Source of the DNA: Narthecium ossifragum
Taxonomy: Eukaryota > Streptophyta > Magnoliopsida > Dioscoreales > Nartheciaceae
Assembly (NCBI GenBank): GCA_963920575.1
Contig: OY986973.1
Location: 1,116,001 to 1,180,000 of the forward strand
Direction of reading: 5' to 3'
DNA: 64,000 nucleotides
Position 1 is the stretch's first letter. Each line of letters starts with the position of its first letter. A program made the translations under genes and the position numbers. A model generated the notes under the pieces. It did not search any database. It was given only the letters and a program-made list of their open reading frames with translations, and had not been told where the DNA came from. Shown here in pieces: positions 1 to 11,348 of the stretch.

Positions 1-1934
1 CGTGCTATTCGACGAGCTCGGCCCACAGCCTCGTCAGGAAGTTTCTCCTCGAGCTCATATGTCAAATTCCACTGGTGTTCAACACGGATAAATAATCTTC
101 TGTCACTCGATACCCGAGCAAAATTTTCAATAAACATCCTGTCCCCAGAGTATCCAACCAACAATAGCAATAGCTCATAAGCATGGATGTAGCGCACCCA
201 CAGGAGAACCATATTTACTAACCTCTGCAAGTTTAGGCTCGCATTTGGAATCAAATAATAAATTTTCTTTGCAGCTAGCTTCCATAGGTCCTGACCGTTC
301 CTTTGGCTCACAAAGCTATTTACAGAAAATATATCCATAATAATAACCAGAAATGGAATATGCATCGGAGAAATATTGACATCTACAAGAGGAACATGGA
401 TATCATAGCCCACAGGTCGAAAATTGTAGAAACTAAAACAAGCTGATGAATTTATCAATGAAGCAATGCAATGGGTTTGAACAGCCTCCTTCAGACCAAG
501 CTCCAATGAATTGCAATCAACAGTCAAAGTATATTTTGTCCCAGTTCGAAATAGTGAGCCAACCAATCCTCCAAAGAGAGATCTGGAGTGAAGTAGATGA
601 GGTTCCAAAGTTAACTTCTTTACATCCAACAAGCATGCGTGAGGGTCAATCAGTTCTATATGCATCTGTGCATCCTGGAAATGTATCTGAAAACTCCTTA
701 GTGCTAAATCATACAAGGACAACATTAGCCAATTTCCCCGTGAAGACTTGAATAAATTTCTTCCAATTATTTCATGCAGCATGGCTCCCTGAAGACCACA
801 TAATAAAAGGACATCAAACATGATTTGATATAGCATAAATACAAGCAATGCTACTGATCTATGTATTATCATGTTAGACACATATCTTCAGAACCATGCT
901 TAGAATGCACCTCATCATCTATATACTGACATTAAATACTGTAAACATATTATGGCCATGCTTACATGCATATTTGCACGTAAACTTGGACGATGCACAA
1001 ATAAACCGTACTATATCCGTCTAAATATGGGTGGATTTGCCAACAAGTTCTTGGTGAGTTGGTAAGGCATTTGCCACTAGAGTCAGTGACCATGAGTTCG
1101 AACAATCAGTCCCTCAAAAGGTTGAAAATGTAAAGTAAAGAGGCAAAGAAAGAGTGTGTAGTCTTATGATGAGTTCTGACAAACTACTTTTTTTTTTCTT
1201 TTTCTTCTCTTTTTTTTTCTAACTATTTCTTGATAGAAAATTAACAAATAAAATGTCATTTCCGATCCATCGAGATTACCAATACAAGCGTCTATCTCAT
1301 TCTTTTTGTAACGTAATGCAAATCTTCCTAAGATCATGAGAAAATGGTGCCCAAAGGAGTGCTCGAAGATTACCACTGCAATATGCTTGCCATTAAAATC
1401 AAAGCAGTCGTTCTTGTTTTTAAAAAAACTTATATGCAGCAAACCTAAACCCACTCAAGTACCTCAGGATCAATGGAAGCGATCATCCCCTTCCTCTTCC
1501 TAGAGGCCGATTCCGGAGAACTCGAACGCCCGATCTCAACCATTTCCCTAACAATCATGTGAAAAAAAGACTACCAACGTCTTAGAATCCACCAATGCCC
1601 TTCAAATTACCGATGAAAACCAAGAAAAAAACGTAACAAAAGGCTATTCAAACCTTGGTGCTAGGACCACATCGACACCGCGCACGTCGAGTACAATAGA
1701 AGGGCTCGACCACGGCGAAAACCGAACAGATAGCTCTCCGACTTTGGCTCTCTTTACTTCTAACCGGGAGGAGTCCTCGATCAGAGGATTGAGAGCAGAG
1801 GAATCGAAGGAAAGATTCTTTATGCTCCCAAAAGAACTCAAAAACCCTATCTTCAGCTCCAGTTCTGGCTCGTAATCCATCCATGGCCGCAACCAAGAAG
1901 CTATCTTCGATCGCAGGGCCTCGGCGAATACCAT
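1..1934 (-). CDS. VPS13/chorein-type lipid-transfer protein, N-terminal part (partial)
   Basis: Three coding exons can be joined in frame: 1654-1934, 1463-1547 and 1-788, the last running off the window edge. All junctions are GT-AG and the phases agree. I chose the start at 1934 (MVFAEALRSKIASWLRPW) over an in-frame ATG five codons upstream because plant chorein-N proteins of this type start there. The first exon has the chorein-like hydrophobic start and ends in RGVDVVLAPR; exon 2 is basic and Ser-rich and ends IDPE; exon 3 continues GAMLHEIIGR and later contains KLAAKKIYYLIPN, VRYIHAYELLLLLVGYSGD and EKLPDEAVGRARRIAR, all typical of plant VPS13-like proteins. Such proteins form a groove that moves lipids between membranes at contact sites. 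Only about the first 385 residues are present. The family call is from recognition, not a search. Confidence 0.85.
1040..1200 (+). mobile_element. tRNA-derived SINE candidate in an intron
   Basis: The stretch lies in the second intron of the VPS13-type gene. It shows an A-box-like TTGGTGAGTTGGTAAGGC, then, about 30 bases on, a B-box-like GAGTTCGAACA, the pol III promoter layout of plant SINEs. A T-rich tract follows near 1188-1220. I found no clear target duplication, so the ends are approximate. Confidence 0.4.
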
Positions 1935-2580
1935 CGCCGCAAATAGCAATCACCAAACCCTAACGATCAAGCTATCCAGTCCATATTCTTCTCGCTATTA
2001 ACGACATGGAGTTCTTGAACCTAATTGATCGAAGATTCTACGGAGAGAAAAATTGGCGGTAAACAAGAGGAGATGGAGAGCGATACTGAAGAGAGAGAGA
2101 GGATATCAGAGGTCATCGACGGTCGGATTTAGGCTGCTTCTATCCGCGCCACGAGTTAAGCTGGTATCCCAATAAAAAAGGTCTTAAATAAACCTCCTTA
2201 TTATATTCCAAATACTCTTTTTACTCCCTGCATCACACCAGCCCGTCTAAACATCATCTTCTTCGACCTAAATCACCTCCACCTCCTTCAAACTAAACCC
2301 ATCTCCTCTAACTTTTCTATCTTCTCTACCATCACCTCCCTGAACCCGCCGCTCACCCAACAATCCAACTCATATTGTTCTTTCCCCACCTCCCTCACCT
2401 TTGCGCTCCTCCTCCTCCTCCCAAGTCCCAACAGACCTCGTCCTCCAACACAATAAGAGCTATTACAAATCATTTAGCACCGATTTATATAGCTTCAGCT
2501 CCACGTTCATTAATGTTAGACTCGTCAATCATTATGCTGCAATCTAGCTATGTTGTTGCATGGTCTTCACCATAAACAAG
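1935..2580 (-). promoter_or_regulatory. Leader and upstream region of the VPS13-type gene
   Basis: The first 200 bases or so upstream of the start contain a GAGAGAGAGAGG purine tract (minus strand CT), common in plant leaders. From 2210 the strand is CT-rich with repeated CTCCT. No clear TATA box was seen and no coding exon was recognised. The short open frames here are low-complexity. Confidence 0.3.
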
Positions 2581-2972
2581 CTATTATTCATATAGTATAT
2601 ACTATGTGAATAATATATAATATTTTAATATTATTCATATAATACTATATATATTATTCATATAATATATATTCAAATTTAACTTTATTACATCAGTGAA
2701 CGTTATATGAATAATATATATAACATTATATGAATAATATTTTAATATATTTTAAATTTTAACTTTATCACATCATCATGTGAACATTATATGAATAATA
2801 TATATATATTATTGATATTAAAATAATATAATGACTTTATTGAGATTAAAATAATGTTCACATAATTTTAATGTTTACATAACTTTATTGAATATATTTT
2901 AATATAAATAATATATATTATTCATATAATGTTATATATATATAATTCATATTAAATTCATATAAAGTTGTG

Positions 2973-3005
<33 letters not shown>
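2580..3005. repeat. AT-rich palindromic tract
   Basis: Repeated ATTCATATAATATATA and its complement TATATGAATAATAT alternate, so the tract can form many small hairpins. Two copies of a phrase around TTTAACTTTATTACATCA (2677, 2758) show internal duplication. It ends in a pure TA run at 2980-3004 where the mini-Helitron begins. No gene was seen. Confidence 0.75.
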
Positions 3006-3194
3006 CTAGTTGTGCCCCATGCCACATGGCATGGTAACCACCAACCACACCCCAATAACTCCCTCCCACTAAACCCCCCTAAACCTAGGATTATCATACC
3101 ACATAGGCTCCACCTAAGATATTCTCCCGCCACGTAGGACAACGAAAGTTTCACTTATAACCATAGCTCCTCTATATTATCAACCTTATAAGGA
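3006..3194 (-). mobile_element. Mini-Helitron, family A (copy 1)
   Basis: On the minus strand the element ends with the stem-loop CCATGCCATGTGGCATGG (7-bp stem, ATGT loop), then GGCACAACTAG, then a host T: the canonical Helitron 3' structure (hairpin, about 11 nt, CTRR, T). The interior matches copies at 29509 and 42177 (TCCTACGTGGCGGGAGAATG, GTTTAGTGGGAGGGAGTTAT). The 5' end is less certain because the TCCTTATA start is separated from the conserved GCTATGGTTATAA by extra bases. Confidence 0.7.
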
Positions 3195-3351
3195 GCAAAA
3201 ACGGTTACAACCGTTTAACTCTTATTAGTTTATTTACATGTATATTTTCCTAAGTTAACTTTGTATATTTTTTTCATCTTTCCTGTGTTAGTTTTAAATA
3301 TACATCCTTATAATCATAAGCTAGGAGATTAGTTTTAAATATACATACTTA

Positions 3352-3553
3352 TCTATATTATAAGATCCAAGGGCAGTTACTTTTATGACTCATCATCTGA
3401 GTCATAAACTTATACACACATGACATACACGTGGTATAAAATTATAATTAAATAAATAAAAAAAAGGATAGTGGTTGATGTGCGCGTAAGTTATAATAAA
3501 GATAGTGGGGGTGGGCAGTTAGCCGTGCCATGTGGCATGGGCCCACCACCTAG
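3352..3553 (+). mobile_element. Mini-Helitron, family B (copy 1)
   Basis: It starts with A|TC (TCTATATTATAAGATCC) and ends with the hairpin GTGCCATGTGGCAT, GGGCCCACCAC, CTAG, then a host T. It is about 200 bp with no coding capacity. Related copies are at 27640, 29694 and 31405. The A/T insertion site and CTAG end support Helitron rolling-circle insertion. Confidence 0.65.
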
Positions 3554-3554
3554 T

Positions 3555-4966
3555 TATATATATATATAATGAGCAAAAACGGTTATGCATAACCGGTTAA
3601 TATAATACGAATTAGTGCAAAGTTGGATAAGATTAATATAATATGCATTAAGAAACTAAAACCCATGTGTTATATTTAAATGAGGGATTCAGTTACTAAT
3701 ATAAATCATAATAGAATAGTAATCTAATCTATTAATCCATCTAATCTAATTTATATTATAAGGTTCCACAAATAACAAAAGCTACGAATGCTTTTTCCTC
3801 TGTAAAACCGTGTAATTTGCACAGAAATCCACTAATATATATATATGATTAGATATCGACTGATCAAAAAGACAATCAAACACGTGCATCTATTATCCGA
3901 TGCATGCATCTTATGATCCCATGTATCACATGATTTCACCGACCAAACGATCCTTGTAGTACCTTTTATTGGAAGCTATTATTATGCAACAAACATGTTG
4001 CTTAAAATCAAATATACGCATGAGACTCGTGTCCACAACGGTCAATTCTTTCGTCCTAAGGGGTCGCCCCTATCTCTATTGATTTGGGCTAGGCCAGACC
4101 AGCCCATATATACATATGGGCCCCAATTTATTCCTTATTTAAAGTCATCAGACCAGTCACATGCTCATAGGGCTGTAATCCAACTGACTTTAATTGAGTA
4201 GCTCGGGCTCGAGCTCAAGCCGAGTTCAATCACAAATAATGCTCGATTCTATATCCAACTCGAGCTTGACATTATAGAGGTACAATCCAGAAATACAATC
4301 TAATAAACAAATGTAAAAAGAACCTTCCATGCTTATATTCAACCATCTTAACAATTCTTTTCGCAGAACAGGAAGCAAGAATCAATACTAGATTTTCAAT
4401 GCCACCCCGACCTTGAGAGGTCAGTGCTCTCTCTTACTATATATACAGATCAATCAACACTACAAACTAGAGTTCAAGTAGATGAGATCATGAGAAATCC
4501 AAAAATCACTTGACTCTTTATTTTATATGAACTTATTAAATAATAACTTTAAATTAGACTCTAAGAAAGATTTATAATTTGGATCATATTAGCATTGTGT
4601 ATATATATAGAAAACAAAGCAAAGAATTACTTACAACATCAGTGAGACAGTGACCATACTGCTCGTTATAAGGTTATAAACAACTAATAAACAATAAATC
4701 ACTCGTACCCATCCCCTTATAATCATAAGGGACACCTTCAAGGCTACAAATCCCTCCTCTATTCAAAGTCACGTTACTATCATCTCTCTCATTTCAGTAT
4801 CCATAACAAGACACGTAAATTAAAGCAGTCATGTCATGTATTCACATCTTGTAACACCGACCAAACCTTCCTTAACTACCAAGCCAACCGAAAACCTCCA
4901 CGTGTCCACGCACGGACCACACCCAATGCCGGGTCCAGAGCCGCCGCTGCCCTGCGCCGGCGATGG
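3555..4966. other. Intergenic region
   Basis: AT-rich, with a palindrome-like ACGGTTATGCATAACCGGTT at 3579 that resembles ACGGTTACAACCGTT near 3201. No gene was recognised. The right part (about 4700-4966) is the 3' flank of the WD40 gene. The open frame at 3995-4201 has no recognisable content. Confidence 0.4.
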
Positions 4967-6382
4967 TTACCCGAGCCGGCGACCTTCCATCGCGGACCCC
5001 TTTCGCTTGCTGGTCAGGTGCGCCGGCGACGGCGACGGCGTTATCGCCTCGTGCTGGCCTTCCTCGGACACGCTCCATACGTTCACCGACCGGTCGAGGC
5101 TTCCACTGTACACGACCCACCTCGATTTCCCACCGCCATGATCACGACCATCCGCCGGTTCCCGGTCCTCCTCCACGGCGAGGCATTTCACGGGTCCCCT
5201 GTGAGCTGCAAGCACCGCTATCCGCTCGTGCGCCCCGCCCTTGTCCCGCAACCAGACACACACGGTCTTGTCCGCTGACCCGCTTACCACCAGCCCTCCG
5301 GCCACCGCGACGCACAGCACCGCCAGTCGGTGCCCTCTAAGCTTCCCGCTGTGCTCTATCCTCGGCCCCGATAGGACCCAGCAATTCACCAACCCATCAG
5401 ACGACCCCGCGTACACCACGTCCCCGCCGGGACTCACCGCAAGCGCCGTCACCGCGCTCTCCTGCCGCAGCAACGTCTGGATTAACAAGTGACTCGTGCC
5501 GGCGCCCTTCGTCTCCGACACCTCCCGCCGCCACATCTTCACCGTGCCATCGGCTGAGCCGGTGAAGAACAGCCCGCGCGGTGCCACCGCCACCGCGTTG
5601 ATCGCGTCGTCGTGGGCAGTGACGGACTCCAGACATCTAGAATCCGAGATGCGCCAGACCTTGAAGGTCTTGTCCCACGAGCCGGAATACAGAAGCCCGT
5701 GCTCCTCGTCGAGGCTGAGGCACGACACAGCGTCGAAATGGCGGAGCCAGACGGCGTTCCTGTGGCGCCGGACCTTGACGTAGCTGTTCGGATTGATGGA
5801 GCTCTTTAAGTAGTCCCGGAGCGAAGGGAGGCTCCCCACGCGCTTGTAGTTCGTTGGGTCTTTAGGGGAGACTTTCCAGACGCGTATCTTGCCGTCTTGG
5901 TGGCCGGTGAAGACACGGCCTCCGACGACGACGATGGCCTTCACGAGGCCGCTGTTGGACTTGAACCCCGCGAACTCCTTGCGTCCCTTCCAGACCCGGA
6001 TGTTCTTGGAGTCGGAACCAGTGTACAAGAGGTCCCCGGCCGCAGCGAGGGAGTACACGTGGCCCTCCTCGCGGACGAGGGAGCCGACGAGGCCGGTGGA
6101 GGGGTCCTCGGACAGGTACTGATACGCCGGCGACCGGAAGGTCCACGGGGACTTCACGTAGGGGGACGCGGTCGCGGGGTTATTCCACGGAGACATCGCA
6201 TAGGGGGAGGAGGTCCCCTCGGCTGCGCCACCCCGATCGGAATAGTATTCACCTGGGCTCGCGCCGGCGTGGTTGGAGATGCCCTTGCTTACGGTCACGG
6301 ACTCCAGCTTCGAATCCGAGTTGAAGAGGGCGGCGAGCTTGGTGCTCCGGCCGCTACCTCCGCCGCTCTCTTTGTCCCTCAT
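4967..6382 (-). CDS. JGB: JINGUBANG-like WD40 repeat protein
   Basis: A single-exon frame encodes 471 residues. After a Ser/Gly-rich head with SPY-SPW motifs (residues about 58-84), seven WD repeats fill roughly residues 105-460. Each repeat ends in a WD-like dipeptide: NIRVW, KIRVW, TFKVW, TVKMW, LVNCW, TVCVW and SVNVW. The phrase [24 protein letters not shown] between repeats 2 and 3 is typical of the JINGUBANG family, whose Arabidopsis founder restrains pollen germination in moist conditions. WD40 propellers act as protein-binding platforms, so no enzymatic role is expected. The gene is GC-rich and intronless, as family members often are. A TATA box lies about 150 bases upstream. Whether this copy acts in pollen or elsewhere cannot be read from sequence. 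Confidence 0.93.
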   Translation of the reverse strand: MRDKESGGGSGRSTKLAALFNSDSKLESVTVSKGISNHAGASPGEYYSDRGGAAEGTSSPYAMSPWNNPATASPYVKSPWTFRSPAYQYLSEDPSTGLVGSLVREEGHVYSLAAAGDLLYTGSDSKNIRVWKGRKEFAGFKSNSGLVKAIVVVGGRVFTGHQDGKIRVWKVSPKDPTNYKRVGSLPSLRDYLKSSINPNSYVKVRRHRNAVWLRHFDAVSCLSLDEEHGLLYSGSWDKTFKVWRISDSRCLESVTAHDDAINAVAVAPRGLFFTGSADGTVKMWRREVSETKGAGTSHLLIQTLLRQESAVTALAVSPGGDVVYAGSSDGLVNCWVLSGPRIEHSGKLRGHRLAVLCVAVAGGLVVSGSADKTVCVWLRDKGGAHERIAVLAAHRGPVKCLAVEEDREPADGRDHGGGKSRWVVYSGSLDRSVNVWSVSEEGQHEAITPSPSPAHLTSKRKGSAMEGRRLG

Positions 6383-6533
6383 GCCCGCTAGCTACTTTGA
6401 TCACAATAAAGGCGGAACAAAGGAGGTGAAGAATCTGGAGGAGAACCAGATGGGAAGAAAACCGAAAGGTTTAAAGCTATTATGGCAAAGATGAGAGAAA
6501 TATGAGAGCCAGAGAGGCCGAGGGTGGATGGCC

Positions 6534-6540
6534 TTATATA
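6534..6540 (-). promoter_or_regulatory. TATA box of the WD40 gene
   Basis: The minus strand reads TTTATATAAGGCC, about 150 bases upstream of the 6382 start, leaving room for a leader of roughly 120 bases. A G-box-like CCACGTGT lies upstream near 6580 and another CACGTGTC near 7252. Confidence 0.55.
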
Positions 6541-6544
6541 AAGG

Positions 6545-7452
6545 CTAAACAAGAACGTGTGGTCCCGATGGAAAACCTGCCACGTGTAAGAAAAATAGCT
6601 AACGGGGTGAGTGCTCCAACCGTGCTGGGTTCTCGCCGGAGCTCGGTTGAAACTAACGTGGAACGTTTTAATTGGTCGAGAGCTGAGGAGGAGCTCTTTG
6701 AAATTAGACAGCTGACCTACAATTAAGGTATGAAAACGCTATTGCACCAATGAGTCAAATTTAATCATGTGCTTCCGATTTAATTCGGGTCAGCTCGATT
6801 GAGTACAAAGACAACTAACTTGAAATCCATGAGTTCCTTCAATTTGTGTAGCTAGGTTGACTGGTCAAAATTGAATTCGTTTCAGCCGACAAGTTGGCAG
6901 TTGTTTGGTGATCCCAGGATTACAGAAACTGACTTCTATGAAAAATCGGAAAGTTCCAGAAGTGCACTTTCCCAGGAAGTCTTCTTACTTGGCTCTGCAC
7001 GTTTATGATGCCTTCCATACGTCTGCAGTCCAGTCCAGAGCCATCGGCGGTTAACCGGCGGCGTGGCATCTCCGGTTCTCCGCCGCCGTGGGACGCTTTG
7101 CAACAGGTGCCACGTAAGAGGAGGGGGACGGTCTCTTGTTTGGTAGCATACCAGCATACATAAACTTTATATTAGGTTGGGAATATATCTGCTGTTAGGT
7201 GCCACGTATCTGTCGTTAGTTGGACACGAGAACGATACGCTCACACCCGACACGTGTCAACTTGCCATCACACTCTACATTATTAATTTCTTTAATATTG
7301 CCATTTGGAGGTTACGCGTCCTTTTTGATCACATTAAAGAATAATTTCCATGGATTTACTACTGATCTAGGCAAGCTCAGGATCTTGTTTATGTCATAGT
7401 CATGTCACACTTGGATCGTTTTGGATACTCTTCGAAATTAATCGTTCAATAA
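6545..7452. other. Upstream region of the WD40 gene
   Basis: Non-coding promoter-side DNA with CACGTG cores near 6580 and 7252, the latter within the palindrome GACACGTGTC. The 6936-7157 reverse frame and 6502-6726 forward frame have no recognisable domain. Confidence 0.4.
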
Positions 7453-7605
7453 GGGCCCGTTGGATTAAGGGTTGCATAAGTTTTCATCATGGACAAAGTA
7501 AAAATTATGCGAGCATCAGGCTAAGGTAGTTACGTAGGATTTAGAGAAAAGTGTTTTGATGTATAAACGAGATTTATGAATACTTATCATCGATCCAAAC
7601 GGGTC
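7453..7605. mobile_element. MITE with GGGCCCGTTGGAT / ATCCAAACGGGTC ends
   Basis: The ends are inverted copies: GGGCCCGTTGGATTAAGGG at the left and, at the right, CGATCCAAACGGGTC. The element is about 153 bp and non-coding. A related truncated piece (GAGTCCGTTTGGATTTAGG, 7655 to about 7800) follows. The TAA/TTA flanks fit a Tourist-type target but are not identical. Confidence 0.55.
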
Positions 7606-7912
7606 TTAGGCAATTAACAAGCGATAGACCATCACGTGGGTTGTATCATATTTAGAGTCCGTTTGGATTTAGGATAAGTATGCATAAATCCCTTTTATGT
7701 ATTCAAACATTTTTCTTTAAATCTTATATAACTATCTTTGATGTTTATATAACTTTTACTTTATCCGTTATGCAGACTTATCCCATCTTTATTCCTAACA
7801 TATGCAAATGACTTGATGACGTGGGGTATCCCTCCGTGAATTAGATCACATGGAGGGAACAGAGCTACTTAACAGATTACAGTGGCCAAGTCTGATTTGT
7901 TAGCACGTCCTT

Positions 7913-9270
7913 CAGTAGCGGAACCAGGATGAGATTTAGGGGGGGCGAAATCTAAACCAAAATGATCAAAAAAAAAATTCTTTTAAGTAATGCAAAAAAT
8001 ACATTAGAATTACAATATCAAATATTAAGGAATAAAAACAATACACATATTAAAATATACGCACCGTGCTATGTGCTGCGATTGAGAGGTGGAAGTTGGA
8101 TCCTACGCTTTTGCATTTTTTGAAAACGTTGCAAAATGACTTCGTTCTCATATCTTTTGATACACTGTATTCCAACCACTCATAGTCTTTAAACCATGTC
8201 TCCCTAAAACTCCTCATATCTTTTCCATATTTTTTCTTGGGAAAAGTATGACCAAACGGTTGACAAAGGGCCTTTGATCAAGTACTCCCTACGAATTTCA
8301 TCCCTAATCCCAATATCATATGTTTCAATGGGTTTACGCAACCCTGGATCACCAACAATATCATTCAAGTGATTCAACCTTGGGTCACCAATAATATCAT
8401 TCGAATTAATTAAACTAGTTCGGGGTTTTTTTGAACTAGTATTCTCTGAAGTAGTATGTAAGTCATGAGCATTAGACGATTCACCGCTTGGTCCGCTTCG
8501 TGGTTTTTTTATCACAAATTTATCCATTATCTAAATAAAACAAAAAAAAATCTATAAATAAAAATACAACAATTAGAAATCAAACTAATCAATTATAAAT
8601 ATTTTATAAATTATCAAAAAATTAACTAAATCCTAACAAATAAATAATTAACTAAATCAAACTAATAAATTATAAATCCTAACATTAACAAATAATTAAC
8701 TAAATCAAATAAATTTTTTAAAAAAAAACCATACCTGGCAGCCTACTCTGCTTGACTGCTTCAGACCTGTGCAAAGTTCCTCTGTGCAACAGAGAGGAGG
8801 CCGCCATCAGGGCGTGGACGGTGCTCCCGTGGTCCGTGGAGGCGTGGAGCCGTGGAGCCGTGGAGCCGTGGAGGAATCAGGAATGGGAGGACGAAGTGGC
8901 GGTGCCGGCGCGGTGACGTAGATCGGTCGATGACTATGAGGCGGTGGCAGCCGCGGTGGAACAGCCGAACAGGAGAACTGGAGAAGGGGGCGGCGTCGCC
9001 GTCGGGAGGGATGGGTTGGGGCTGGGAAGAGAGGAGCGGTGCTACGATGGGCCGACACCAGGCGAGGATCGGGTTTTTTGAGGATTGAGGAGCAGAGGAG
9101 GAGAGGAGTTGGGGATGAGGATTGAGGAGCAGAGGAGGAGAGGAGGTGAACTGGTGAAGGGGCGGGCCGCGGGCGCGCATCTACCGGTCTAGTGGCTAGT
9201 CCGAGACTTAGCGGAAGGATTTCCGGCGTCGCCATGGGGGGCGGCCGCCCCCCCCCCGGTTCCGCCACTG
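7913..9270 (-). mobile_element. Non-autonomous hAT transposon with 8-bp target duplication
   Basis: Terminal inverted repeats are CAGTAGCGGAACC at 7913 and, read from the right end, CAGTGGCGGAACC (ending 9270). The element is flanked by perfect 8-bp direct repeats ACGTCCTT at 7905-7912 and 9271-9278, the hallmark size of hAT insertions. The interior has an AT-rich left half with a transposase fragment on the minus strand and a GC-rich right half, presumably the old promoter and leader. At 1,358 bp it is far too short for a working hAT transposase, so it is an internally deleted derivative. Confidence 0.9.
8110..8527 (-). pseudogene. Transposase fragment of the hAT element (TTF/ZMYM-type N-terminus)
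   Basis: A frame from 8527 opens MDKFVIKKPRSG and carries SKKPRTSLINSNDIIGDPR and IRDEIRREYLIKGP, the usual N-terminal lead of plant hAT proteins with a TTF-type zinc finger. The frame stops at 8204. The homologous reading continues in another frame (RSFRETWFKDYEWLEYSVSKD, written here to 20 or so residues) down to about 8130, so a frameshift and a deletion of the zinc-finger lead broke it. The C-terminal dimerisation domain is missing. Confidence 0.7.
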
Positions 9271-9278
9271 ACGTCCTT

Positions 9279-11213
9279 TATTTGTTTTCGACAGCGTCCC
9301 ATGATGTAACCCGGAATTCGCTGAAACAACTTTGATTCCATGGGGTTTGGCTACATTTGATATGTACTCACGCAGCAGCTTCATCTGTCACGTTGATGTG
9401 TTTGTCTACCCGATCGTGCCAATTAAAATCACGTTCTATCTCTGCCTTAATAGGCAGCACTTGTGATGCATGCTGCAGTTGTTCAATGTCATTGGCATTC
9501 TAGCAATATACCATAGACATTCACCGCACCGTTCAATGCCGCATCAGATGAAATCGCCGAATGGATAGCTTCATCCGATTCAACAACACAATAAAACGTT
9601 CAAAAATGATTTATGTAATGCACATGGCATATATATATATATATATCCATAATGGGCTGTTGATTGATTGACATCTATTGGTAGCCAACTACTGATTAAT
9701 TAATCTAGTCTATTGATAGTTCATTATAAATGTACTAGATAAATAATCAATAATAAATTATTGATAAATGATATATGTAATAAAATATTTATTTAGCTAT
9801 GTAGTTCATGTGTTCAGAAATGGCAGGATGACTTTACTAAGGTTGGCAAGGTTTTCACCTTTTTGATTTGTTTGAGTTCTCACTGATATGGAAAAACCAT
9901 TGTTGCTCTCATCTCAGCCAATAATTAAGACGAGGATCTAATGAACCTTTGAAACGAGCACAGCTACATTTCTTTCTTTCATCAGATGATCCATAAAGGG
10001 CAGACCAGCTTCTCCACATATCAGTTCATCTTTGGGCTTATCTTTTAAAAGAAGGAAAAAAAAACTTTATACTTCTCAGCCATGCAGGTGGATGGTCCCA
10101 AGATGCCCCTTTGGATTGGAGAGGCCACCGAGCGCATAACAACAAGTGAATGATTAGAAAGCAAAACTATGGACCCCGTAAGTAGGGCCACTGTCATTGA
10201 TATAGGAGGACAGCATGTCACTATAGACCCCGTACGTGGTCTCTCTTTCATTTAGACATATGAATGATTAGAAAGTAGAAACTAAAGGGCTTACATTATT
10301 GGTTGTGTGTGCATTCTATAGTCGATCTTCAGATCTTGTTTTCATTTGCAACTCAGCTTCTTGTCTGATCGAGTGCCAACTCATCATCACGTCGTCCAGC
10401 TCATGGTCCACACAGTTCAGACTGGATTAGATCGCGTCGACCTGGAATATATTCTAATTATAAAATTAGGTTTGTGTTTAGCATGTTGCATCTAATCATA
10501 ATCATATCGACAGTATCGCATCATGTAAAACTGATATTATCTCATGACAACACCTATACGCCTGACACTGTTGTGCCGGACGGACAACTGCGCCAAGCCT
10601 AATGGCTTAGCTTTATGCGTCGAAACCAATCGGGCTTTGCCTATGAAGCTCAAATATTGGATTGTCTCAGACAACTAGCCCAAGCCTAATAGCTACGTTG
10701 CTTGATGTTTCAAAACCAAGCGGGCTGTGATGCTCTCAGCTATTCTAAGGCCCAGGACTTAAGTGAGCCTGACTACCTGGGCCCAATGGGGTCATAGGCC
10801 CAGCGATTCTGCAGCCCGACTCGTACCACGGGCACATCCGATTCTCTGACACGATCAACGGTTGCAGAGACCTGAAAGCGACATCTCCAATGGGTCCCGG
10901 CTGCAAGATTGACGCTGGGCTGGGCCCCACTACCACTGGCCATCCTCAATCCACGTCAGCGTCATGACAGCAGCGGGTCTCGCCCGAGACCCAGCAACCC
11001 GATCGCCTACAGCGCCCCCGATCCGATCCTCCGACCAATCAAGTAGGAACTCCCAATCAGGCGACGCCACGTAAACATTCTAAGTAGTTTCCTTACAGTT
11101 GTGCTCGCAGGGGATCCAGCTCCGACTGACTGGATACCTCCTTCTCCCACCTCTTACTCTCTACTCCCTTCTCAGTTTCCCCACCACGGCGCGTTGAGAC
11201 AAAGCCAGGGTCA
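9279..11213. other. Intergenic region and XLG promoter side
   Basis: No gene was recognised. Near 10140-10280 the phrase GAATGATTAGAAAG occurs twice in the same orientation about 120 bases apart, with GACCCCGTA also repeated, suggesting a small tandem duplication. A (TA) run sits at 9632-9646. The last 250 bases are GC- and CT-rich and are probably the XLG core promoter. No clear TATA box was seen. Confidence 0.4.
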
Positions 11214-11216
11214 GGG

Positions 11217-11230
11217 CTAGGGTTAGGGCT
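11217..11230 (+). promoter_or_regulatory. Telobox-like element in the XLG leader
   Basis: CTAGGGTTAGGGCT lies about 120 bases upstream of the XLG start. The complement of AAACCCTA-type teloboxes is common in leaders of genes expressed in dividing cells. A 14-base match in a leader is suggestive only. Confidence 0.4.
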
Positions 11231-11348
11231 AGAGTTATTGCTTGGAAGTTTCTAAGTGGTAGATGCGAGGAGGAGATGATGGAGGGTCTCCTTGGGATGG
11301 AAGCTAATCCATAGGCGTTCTACTCCGCCGTGTTCCGGAAGGGTGGCG

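Noticed and set aside
315..317. Possible acceptor splitting the VPS13 exon
   Set aside because: The minus-strand frame is open across it (IIMDIFSVNSFVSQRNGQ), so no intron is needed.
446..751. Forward 101-residue open frame
   Set aside because: It is antisense to the long VPS13-type exon, whose minus-strand reading is the recognisable one.
1164..1454. Reverse 96-residue open frame
   Set aside because: It lies in the intron between the in-phase exons ending at 788 and 1463 and is Lys-rich from a homopolymer tract.
8761..9268. Pro/Ser-rich open frames on both strands
   Set aside because: They come from the GC-rich right half of the hAT element and match nothing.
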